NCBI GenBank assembly: GCA_002842255.1 | Contig: PHCM01000039.1 | Location: 1-9,650, forward strand | Length of the DNA: 9,650 nucleotides | Reading direction: 5' to 3' | Origin: Betaproteobacteria bacterium HGW-Betaproteobacteria-2 | GTDB lineage: Bacteria > Pseudomonadota > Gammaproteobacteria > Burkholderiales > Methylophilaceae | Part shown: in pieces, positions 1-5,265 of the stretch | Numbering within the stretch: position 1 is the first letter of the stretch | Layout: each line of letters starts with the position of its first letter | Translations under genes and position numbers: made by a program | Notes under the pieces: model-generated | What the model was told of the DNA's origin: nothing | Databases searched by the model: none | The model's input: only the letters and a program-made list of their open reading frames with translations

Positions 1-53
1 AATATCATGGTTTTATAAACACCGTAAGTCTAATCAGTAGCAGCAGAGTCGGC

Positions 54-67
54 TTGATTCAGGTCAA
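54..67. promoter_or_regulatory. FNR/ANR-type (CRP-FNR family) binding site, candidate
   Basis: The sequence TTGATTCAGGTCAA matches the FNR/ANR consensus TTGAT-N4-ATCAA at nine of ten defined positions (only the first base of the right half-site differs). On the minus strand, a hexamer TAGACT at 27-32 (four of six matches to a -10 box) lies where a class II FNR promoter, with the site centred near -41, would need it. That would drive a gene leaving the window on the left; a minus-strand ATG at 6-8 is possible but has no visible ribosome binding site. Bases 1-148 otherwise show no convincing coding region. Function is inferred from the motif and spacing only. Confidence 0.4.
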
Positions 68-141
68 GAAATGATGTTTTCTGCATTGCTGTGCATGCTG
101 CTGCCAAATCATCAGAAGGGTGGGTGGATTTCTGAGCGGGG

Positions 142-170
142 AAATAAAAAAGGGCGCCATGGCGCCCTTT
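142..170 (-). terminator. Intrinsic terminator of tpx
   Basis: Bases 149-170 form a perfect 22-base palindrome (AAAGGGCGC / CATG loop / GCGCCCTTT, a 9-bp GC-rich stem). On the minus strand it is followed at once by a T-rich run (complement of 142-150). It lies about 21 bases past the tpx stop codon, which is the expected placement. The plus-strand side has only a short T run, so it should work mainly for leftward transcription. Confidence 0.9.
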
Positions 171-191
171 GTCGTTTCCGTTATTCCTGGA

Positions 192-695
192 TTATTTCAG
201 AGCAGCCAGCGCAGCATCATAGTTTGGCTCGTCGGCAATTTCGCCGACCAGTTCGCTGTGCAATACCTTGTTGTTTTCATCAAGCACGACGACAGCGCGG
301 GCGGTGAGGCCGGCCAGGCTGCTGTCGACGATCTGCACGCCATAGTCCCTGGCGAATTTGGCTGTATCGCGGAAGGTAGAGAGCGTGCTTACGTTCTCAA
401 TGCCTTCGGCACCGCAGAACCGGCTTTGTGCAAACGGCAGGTCGGCCGAGATGCAGAGTATGGCGGTATTGTTCAGTGCGCTGGCCTTCTGGTTGAAAGT
501 ACGCACGGAAGTGGCACAGGTTGGTGTATCGATGCTCGGGAAAATATTGAGCACTTTGCGTTTGCCTGCGAAGTCAGCGAGCGATAACAGATTGCGTTTG
601 GCGTCGGCCAACTGGAAATCGGGTGCGCTTTGACCAGGTTGCGGCAGATTGCCGCCGATGGTGACTGGATTGCCCTTGAGTGTGACGGTTGCCAT
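192..695 (-). CDS. tpx: Thiol peroxidase Tpx (atypical 2-Cys peroxiredoxin)
   Basis: This 167-residue protein has the usual Tpx length. It reduces hydrogen peroxide and organic hydroperoxides using electrons from thioredoxin. The peroxidatic cysteine is C60 in the motif SIDTPTCA (residues 54-61), following the conserved FPSIDTPTC block. The resolving cysteine is C94 in RFCGAEG (92-98), and R133 sits in the conserved TARAV segment. An extra cysteine, C81, lies in ILCIS. No signal peptide is visible, so it should be soluble. The start at 695 is fixed by a strong AAGGAG ribosome binding site (702-707 on the complement), six bases upstream. It ends with TAA and is followed by a strong terminator. 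The FIST gene upstream points the same way but is separated by 102 bases holding a hairpin, so tpx is probably transcribed separately. I saw no convincing promoter hexamers in 713-737. Confidence 0.97.
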   Translation of the reverse strand: MATVTLKGNPVTIGGNLPQPGQSAPDFQLADAKRNLLSLADFAGKRKVLNIFPSIDTPTCATSVRTFNQKASALNNTAILCISADLPFAQSRFCGAEGIENVSTLSTFRDTAKFARDYGVQIVDSSLAGLTARAVVVLDENNKVLHSELVGEIADEPNYDAALAALK

Positions 696-737
696 GTCGA
701 TCTCCTTTTTTTAAGCATGGTTATTGAAAGTACAAAT

Positions 738-767
738 GGAAAACGCCCTCAATCAGAGAGCGTTTCC
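738..767 (-). terminator. Hairpin between the FIST gene and tpx, possible terminator
   Basis: The arms GGAAAACGCcCTC (738-750) and GAGaGCGTTTCC (756-767) pair with one mismatch and one bulged A around the loop AATCA. The structure lies about 30 bases beyond the FIST stop codon (798-800 on the complement) and before tpx. The following minus-strand sequence is only moderately T-rich (ATTTGTACTTTC), so it is a weak intrinsic terminator at best. It could also be an attenuating or mRNA-stabilising hairpin. Confidence 0.45.
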
Positions 768-797
768 TTTAGAGCTGTATGTCAGCAGACTAATCTG

Positions 798-1958
798 TCA
801 TCCCAGCAGATTCTCGGTCAGATAACCGATGGTCATGGTCTGGTTGTGCAGCACGCTGTCTGTGGTATTGGGGCGCGGAGCCAACTCGCCGTAGGAATAG
901 AAGCCGGTGAGTGCGGTTTGCGGTCCCAGAATCTGTTGCACCATCTTGATTTCGTCTGCGACCAATTCGGCCATCACGCCTTTACGACCGACACAACTTA
1001 CACAGAGCGCCAAGCCGGGTTGATTGGTCACGCCGGGTTTTAGGCCACCTGTCACCAGATGCGCAGCGCCGCCTGCACCTTCGACCAGCCGGTCATGGTT
1101 GGTTTGGCACAGACGTACGGTTTCGCCTTCTTCCACATTGCCGGCAAAAGTCAGGCTGTTGTTGGCAGGGTCGACCGCGAGCAAGGTTCTGATCTTTTCA
1201 ACATCGCGTTTGCCTTCTTCGATGATGGCTAGCGGGAATTTGAGGCCGCTACCAGGCAACCCCTTGGCATAGGCGTCGCCGATGTACATGCGATAGAGCG
1301 GTAAGGCCGGTTTGCCATCCATTTCGTAGACGACGTTTTTGACCGAACGGGTGATCTTGCGTGGCGGGCCGTAAGGTTTCCAGCCGCCGAGTGCACCGCT
1401 GGAAGTCACCAGATTATTGCCGTAGAGGCCAACGGCGATGACCAGACCATCGGAAATGGTGTCGTTAAACAGTTGCAGGGTTTTGACGAAAGCGCCGCCA
1501 TCACCGGCCAAGCCGCCTACAATCGGGGTTTCACCCAGTACGCTCTGGAAGCCGAGTAACAGTTCAGAGCCGTTGACATTCAGGCCGTCGGATAAAACGA
1601 TCACGGTGCGCAGACTGTCCGCTGCCAACTGCTTTGCGAGTGTTGCCGCTGTTTCAAAAGAGTTTTGCATGCCACTCATCTTGGTATGAACCACACGTTG
1701 CATGGTCTTTTCCCACAGGATGGCGGTGATTTGCAGGCTGTCGTCAAAAACGCCGCTGGGATTGATTTCTCCGGAAGTGGTGCAACCAATGATTTGCGCA
1801 GTCGGATAACGGTCTTTAAGGAAGCTGGTGAGCTTGCTTTCAGAGAAGCGCTTGACCGAACCGAATACCAGAACCAGGTTGGCATTGGGCAAAGGAGATG
1901 CGCTGGGCAAATCTTTTAAAGCCATTTTAGGCGAAACGGATTCCTGACGAATGAGCAT
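798..1958 (-). CDS. Stand-alone FIST-domain sensory protein
   Basis: This 386-residue protein consists almost entirely of a FIST sensor module: FIST_N at about 25-220 and FIST_C at about 221-365. Family-typical motifs are GCTTSGEI (58-65), GGLAGDGG (148-155), GFYSYGELAP (352-361) and HNQTMTI (371-377). FIST is a described sensory domain proposed to bind small ligands such as amino acids, usually fused or adjacent to signalling output domains. Here there is no kinase, cyclase, receptor or response-regulator output and no membrane segment, so it should be a soluble ligand-binding partner. The start at 1958 is supported by GAGGG eight bases upstream; a second in-frame ATG at residue 12 lacks such a site. 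The gene is transcribed divergently from the pil-chp operon, which makes a link to that chemosensory pathway plausible but unproven. Two closely spaced cysteines (C319, C322) lie in LALCVSCVG and could be redox-active; that is only a guess. Confidence 0.9.
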   Translation of the reverse strand: MLIRQESVSPKMALKDLPSASPLPNANLVLVFGSVKRFSESKLTSFLKDRYPTAQIIGCTTSGEINPSGVFDDSLQITAILWEKTMQRVVHTKMSGMQNSFETAATLAKQLAADSLRTVIVLSDGLNVNGSELLLGFQSVLGETPIVGGLAGDGGAFVKTLQLFNDTISDGLVIAVGLYGNNLVTSSGALGGWKPYGPPRKITRSVKNVVYEMDGKPALPLYRMYIGDAYAKGLPGSGLKFPLAIIEEGKRDVEKIRTLLAVDPANNSLTFAGNVEEGETVRLCQTNHDRLVEGAGGAAHLVTGGLKPGVTNQPGLALCVSCVGRKGVMAELVADEIKMVQQILGPQTALTGFYSYGELAPRPNTTDSVLHNQTMTIGYLTENLLG

Positions 1959-1999
1959 GCGATTTTCCCTCGATACCGCGATTTTGCACGGCTTTATTA

Positions 2000-2027
2000 T
2001 CTATAGTCGTTATTTGTAATCATTCAA
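2000..2027 (-). promoter_or_regulatory. Candidate promoter of the FIST gene
   Basis: On the minus strand, TTGAAT (complement of 2022-2027) and TATAGA (complement of 2000-2005) are separated by 16 bases. Each matches four of six sigma-70 consensus positions. A start site near 1993 would leave a leader of about 35 bases before the ATG at 1958, with its GAGGG site. The region is AT-rich, so chance matches are likely. Confidence 0.35.
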
Positions 2028-2134
2028 CTTCAGCAGAAATTCTGAATATTGAAGAAAACCTATTCAAAAAATCTGTGTATATTTAACCCCTTTGTTACAA
2101 GAATGACAACTTAATGCTATTATTTTTTTCAATG

Positions 2135-2164
2135 TTGCACATAAATTGAATCTCTATATAGAAT
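2135..2164 (+). promoter_or_regulatory. Candidate promoter of the pilG-chpA operon
   Basis: A TAGAAT hexamer (2159-2164, five of six matches to a -10 box) lies 18 bases after TTGCAC (2135-2140, only three of six matches to a -35 box). It would start transcription near 2171, about 55 bases before the pilG start. The poor -35 would fit a promoter that needs an activator, but no activator site can be named. I saw no sigma-54 type (GG-N10-GC) element at a suitable place in this AT-rich gap (1959-2225). Confidence 0.3.
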
Positions 2165-2225
2165 AGTGACGACATACAAACGCTACCTTGGGCTTTCAGA
2201 GTAGCGATAATAAAAGGGGATCAGG

Positions 2226-2636
2226 GTGAGTCTAGACAGTCTAGATGGCGTCAAGGTGATGGTGATTGATGACAGCAACACCATTCGCCGCAGCGCCGAG
2301 ATATTCCTTAAGCAGATAGGTTGTGAAGTGATCCTGGCGGAAGATGGCTTTGATGCATTGTCAAAAATTGCCAGTCATTTGCCGGACCTTATCTTTGTAG
2401 ACATCATGATGCCGCGTCTTGACGGTTATCAGACCTGTTCCCTCATCAAGCGAAATTCCCGTTTCAAATCCACTCCCGTTATCATGCTTTCCAGCAAGGA
2501 TGGCGTTTTCGATCGTGCGCGTGGCCGCATGGTCGGCTCAGATCAATATCTCACCAAACCATTCACGCAAGAGTCCCTGGTTGATGCTGTCAAAACTTAT
2601 GCATCTTCAGGTTCACATTCACAAGAGGCGGAGTAA
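2226..2636 (+). CDS. pilG: Twitching motility response regulator PilG (CheY-like)
   Basis: A single receiver domain of 136 residues, the usual PilG length, with no DNA-binding output. The acidic pocket is D15/D16 (VMVIDDS), the phospho-acceptor is D59 (FVDIMMPRLDGYQTC), the switch serine lies in MLSSKD (87-92), and the conserved lysine is K111 (YLTKPF) with aromatic Y108 intact. The blocks DGYQTC, STPVIMLSSKDG and GSDQYLTKPF are those of Pseudomonas PilG, which is phosphorylated by ChpA and promotes pilus extension and cAMP-related surface responses. The start is GTG at 2226: an in-frame TAA lies at 2211-2213 and AAGGGGA (2214-2220) sits five bases upstream, so no other start precedes the domain. 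Codons 2-7 are a tandem repeat (see the repeat entry). It is the first gene of the operon, and pilH follows after three bases. Confidence 0.95.
   Translation: MSLDSLDGVKVMVIDDSNTIRRSAEIFLKQIGCEVILAEDGFDALSKIASHLPDLIFVDIMMPRLDGYQTCSLIKRNSRFKSTPVIMLSSKDGVFDRARGRMVGSDQYLTKPFTQESLVDAVKTYASSGSHSQEAE
2229..2246 (+). repeat. Two tandem 9-base units at the start of pilG
   Basis: AGTCTAGAC is followed at once by AGTCTAGAT, encoding Ser-Leu-Asp twice directly after the pilG GTG start. The core TCTAGA-CAG-TCTAGA (2231-2245) can also fold as a 6-bp stem with a 3-base loop. The repeat is certain; any effect on translation or slippage is inference. Confidence 0.85.
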
Positions 2637-2639
2637 CTT

Positions 2640-3005
2640 ATGGCTATAGAAACTATCATGGTTGTTGATGATTCCGAAACGGACCGATTCCTGTTGACAG
2701 AAATTCTGGAGTCGGCCGGCTACAAGGCAACTACTGCTGCCAGCGGTGAAGAGTGCCTGGCCAAGGTAGAAGAGACGCCGCCGGACATGGTCCTGATGGA
2801 TGTCATCATGCCTGGTCTCAACGGTTTCCAGACTACACGTGCACTTTCCAAGAACCCACAGACTGCGCATATTCCGGTTATCGTCTGTACTGGTAAGGAA
2901 CAGGCAACCGATCGCATGTGGGCCTTGCGTCAAGGTGCGAAGGACAGCGTTATCAAGCCAGTGGTCGCTGAAGAGCTGCTGAGCAAGATCAAGGAACTCG
3001 GCTAG
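2640..3005 (+). CDS. pilH: Twitching motility response regulator PilH (CheY-like)
   Basis: A second single receiver domain, 121 residues. The acidic pair is D10/D11 (MVVDDSETD), the phospho-acceptor is D54 (VLMDVIMPGLNGFQTTRAL), the switch threonine is T84 (IVCTGKEQ) and the conserved lysine is K106 (IKPV). MPGLNGFQ-TR and the W-x-x-RQGAKD segment are typical of PilH. In Pseudomonas, PilH opposes or tunes PilG, favouring pilus retraction and acting as a phosphate sink. The usual aromatic residue three positions before the lysine (DYLTKPV in relatives) is serine here (S103), and the threonine before the lysine is isoleucine. GGAG at 2630-2633, within the end of pilG, is its ribosome binding site, which implies translational coupling. 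Confidence 0.93.
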   Translation: MAIETIMVVDDSETDRFLLTEILESAGYKATTAASGEECLAKVEETPPDMVLMDVIMPGLNGFQTTRALSKNPQTAHIPVIVCTGKEQATDRMWALRQGAKDSVIKPVVAEELLSKIKELG

Positions 3006-3527
3006 ATGGCAAGAACCAGGCTTAATCTTCATGCTTATCAGCAGGAGATTCTTGCACGCCTGAAAGAATCGGCCGAGGGCGGCGGTGCCAAGGCGGTATC
3101 CAAGCTTGGTATCAGTATCAATGGCCTCAACTGGCTGGTGGCGCTGGATGATGTCAGCGAAGTGTTGCCACTGCCGGAAATTACGCGTGTGCCGCAGACA
3201 CAATCCTGGTTTATGGGTATGGCTAATGTGCGCGGTAATCTATATGCGCTGAGTGACTTGGCAGCCTATTTGGGTTATCCAGCTACCAGAATAGATTCTG
3301 ATAGTCGTATCTTGCTGGTTCACCCCAAGTTTGATGTCAACGCGGGACTGTTGGTGGATCGCCTGATCGGCCTGCGTTCGACGGATGATATGGACAAGCA
3401 GGATGATGTTGGTGAGCAGGCAGCCTGGTATGTCAATCAGTATAAAGATGCCAATAATGAAACTTGGCACGAGATGGATATCAGCAAGCTTTTGATTCAG
3501 AATGAATTTATGCAGATTGCGGCCTGA
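3006..3527 (+). CDS. pilI: CheW-like adaptor protein PilI
   Basis: A 173-residue protein with one CheW domain (about residues 33-170). The conserved block GMANVRGNLYALSDL (71-85) contains the N-x-R-G turn (N74, R76, G77) that CheW proteins use to contact receptor and kinase, preceded by LPLPEITRVPQTQSWF. By family knowledge, PilI bridges the receptor PilJ and the kinase ChpA at the inner membrane. The N-terminal 30 residues look like an unstructured or helical lead. The start ATG directly follows the pilH TAG with no gap; AAGGA (2991-2995) lies ten bases upstream within pilH, so translation is probably coupled. A 51-base AT-rich gap without a terminator leads to pilJ. Confidence 0.93.
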   Translation: MARTRLNLHAYQQEILARLKESAEGGGAKAVSKLGISINGLNWLVALDDVSEVLPLPEITRVPQTQSWFMGMANVRGNLYALSDLAAYLGYPATRIDSDSRILLVHPKFDVNAGLLVDRLIGLRSTDDMDKQDDVGEQAAWYVNQYKDANNETWHEMDISKLLIQNEFMQIAA

Positions 3528-3578
3528 TGCCGGACTTGATGATAAAACATACAAAATTTAAATTTGGGAGTAATTCAG

Positions 3579-5216
3579 ATGGCCCTCGATAAGGCAAAAA
3601 TTGGCGAGTTGGTAACGAAGCTGAAAGCCTGGTTCAAGCCAGCCCCTAAACCTGTAAGTACGGTAGAGGGTGGTAACAGACGATTACTTCCGGTCTTCAT
3701 TGTGCTGGCTTTTGTTATTAGTGTAGTCACGGCGGTGCTTGGCTTTACGCAAACGCGCAAGGACGCTGAGTTTACCAAGGGTGTGAGTGACGTGCAGGTA
3801 TTCGTGCAGCAGATGGTGCGTGATGTGTTGCTGCTGAATCAGGGTGACCAGTATGCGGAAAGCCGTATCAAGGCCGCTGAATCCCGTGTGACTCAGGGTA
3901 TCAACACCATGGGGCAGTCCTTTGGTGGCTCTTCTGCGGACCTGGACAAGCTGACTGCTGCCTGGGACAAATTGCGTACTCAAGCGACCGGTATGAAACA
4001 GGCGGCTGACAAGAGTGGTCTGGAGAGCCTCGCCACCCAGGGTGACGGCATGCTGGCGATCTCTCGGGATATCGTTGACCAGCACAATCAGTCGAGTCTG
4101 GCCATGCGCTGGTTGCTGGCTGCCTTTGTTGCCGGTCTGACGGCTTTGATCCTGATCGTGCTCAACGGTAGAAAGCAGGCAGAAGCAGAGCGTCTGCGTT
4201 CCGAGCGTATCGAGGCCGCCAACCTGGAGAACCAGGAGGCGGTTCTGAACCTGCTGGACGAAATGGGTGATCTGGCGGACGGTGACTTGACGGTAAAGGC
4301 GCAGGTATCGGAAAACATCACCGGCGCGATTGCTGACTCCATTAACTACACGATCGACAGTCTGCGGGATCTGGTAACCGAGATTAACCGTGCGACCGAG
4401 CAGGTGAACCAGGCGACTGCCCAAGCGCAGGAAACTTCGACCTCGCTGCTGGCTGCGGCGGAAGAACAATCCAAACAGATTACTGATACCGGTGAAGCGG
4501 TCAACAACATGACACGCTCGATTCTGGAAGTGTCCAGCAACGCTGGTCAGGCGGCCCAAGTGGCGCAACGTTCGTTACAGGCCGCGACCCAGGGTGCGCA
4601 GGCGGTACAGAACACGATTGCAGGTATGAACGAAATTCGTACGCAGATCCAGGAAACCTCCAAGCGAATCAAACGTCTGGGTGAAAGCTCCCAGGAAATT
4701 AGTGAAATCGTGGAACTGATTTCGGACATTACCGAGCAGACCAACATTCTGGCGCTGAATGCTGCGATTCAGGCGGCGTCTGCCGGTGAAGCGGGTCGAG
4801 GCTTTACGGTGGTTGCGGAAGAAGTGCAGCGGCTGGCGGAACGCTCCTCTGAAGCGACCAAGCAGATTAGTGCGATTGTGAAGACCATTCAGACCGACAC
4901 CAACAGCGCGGTAGCCGCTATGGAAAAGAGTACTGAGGGTGTGGTTGAAGGGGCTCGACTCTCAGATGCTGCGGGTCAGGCACTGAACGAAATTGAAACC
5001 GTTACCAACAACCTGGCGCAGCTGATCGGTGCGATCTCCACCGCAACCGTGGCGCAGACCGAAGTGGCGGCGACGGTGAGCCGGAACATGCAACAGATTC
5101 AGAATATTACTTCGCAGACGACCGAAGGCACCAAGTCAACTGCCAACTCCATCGGTCAGCTGACCGGCCTGGCTGAAGAACTGCGCGGTTCTGTGGCCGG
5201 TTTCAAGTTGTCTTGA
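3579..5216 (+). CDS. pilJ: Methyl-accepting chemoreceptor PilJ, short-sensor form
   Basis: A 545-residue membrane receptor of the Chp system. It has a cytoplasmic lead (1-35), membrane segment 1 (about 36-56), a periplasmic sensor of about 120 residues (57-176), membrane segment 2 (177-196), a HAMP-type region (about 197-270, with [15 protein letters not shown]) and a methyl-accepting signalling domain (270-540). The hairpin tip (about 380-420) holds [15 protein letters not shown] and [22 protein letters not shown] upstream is a PilJ hallmark. Pseudomonas PilJ is about 680 residues, with a periplasmic part roughly twice as long. No CheR-binding pentapeptide is seen; the protein ends GFKLS. 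The ATG at 3579 is chosen because GGGAG (3566-3570) lies eight bases upstream. The TTG at 3564, five codons earlier, lies inside that ribosome binding site and is unlikely. In relatives PilJ senses pilus tension, pilin or surface contact and signals through PilI to ChpA. Confidence 0.92.
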   Translation: MALDKAKIGELVTKLKAWFKPAPKPVSTVEGGNRRLLPVFIVLAFVISVVTAVLGFTQTRKDAEFTKGVSDVQVFVQQMVRDVLLLNQGDQYAESRIKAAESRVTQGINTMGQSFGGSSADLDKLTAAWDKLRTQATGMKQAADKSGLESLATQGDGMLAISRDIVDQHNQSSLAMRWLLAAFVAGLTALILIVLNGRKQAEAERLRSERIEAANLENQEAVLNLLDEMGDLADGDLTVKAQVSENITGAIADSINYTIDSLRDLVTEINRATEQVNQATAQAQETSTSLLAAAEEQSKQITDTGEAVNNMTRSILEVSSNAGQAAQVAQRSLQAATQGAQAVQNTIAGMNEIRTQIQETSKRIKRLGESSQEISEIVELISDITEQTNILALNAAIQAASAGEAGRGFTVVAEEVQRLAERSSEATKQISAIVKTIQTDTNSAVAAMEKSTEGVVEGARLSDAAGQALNEIETVTNNLAQLIGAISTATVAQTEVAATVSRNMQQIQNITSQTTEGTKSTANSIGQLTGLAEELRGSVAGFKLS

Positions 5217-5265
5217 ACCGGGTTTGGGATAGTGTGCTGAATCATGAAGAACATATGGGGTAATT

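Noticed and set aside
149..170. Perfect 22-base palindrome as a regulator operator
   Set aside because: The position just after the tpx stop and the adjoining T-run make an intrinsic terminator the simpler reading.
71..307. Plus-strand frame at the left edge
   Set aside because: It reads through the tpx terminator and the antisense of tpx, and has no ribosome binding site.
2092..2109. Inverted repeat TTGTTA-N6-TGACAA upstream of the pilG operon as an operator
   Set aside because: The arms differ at one base, the region is very AT-rich, and no matching regulator can be named, so chance cannot be excluded.
2619..3203. Open frame of 194 codons on the minus strand opposite pilH and pilI
   Set aside because: It overlaps two recognised genes, has no recognisable domain, and is explained as the complement of their coding sequence.
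3564..3578. TTG at 3564 as an upstream start for pilJ
   Set aside because: The TTG lies in the purine-rich TTGGGAG that serves as the ribosome binding site for the ATG at 3579.
3684..4568. Long open frame of 294 codons on the minus strand opposite pilJ
   Set aside because: It is fully antisense to a well-supported receptor gene. The translation is rich in Arg, His and Gln, as antisense frames often are, and no family motif is visible.
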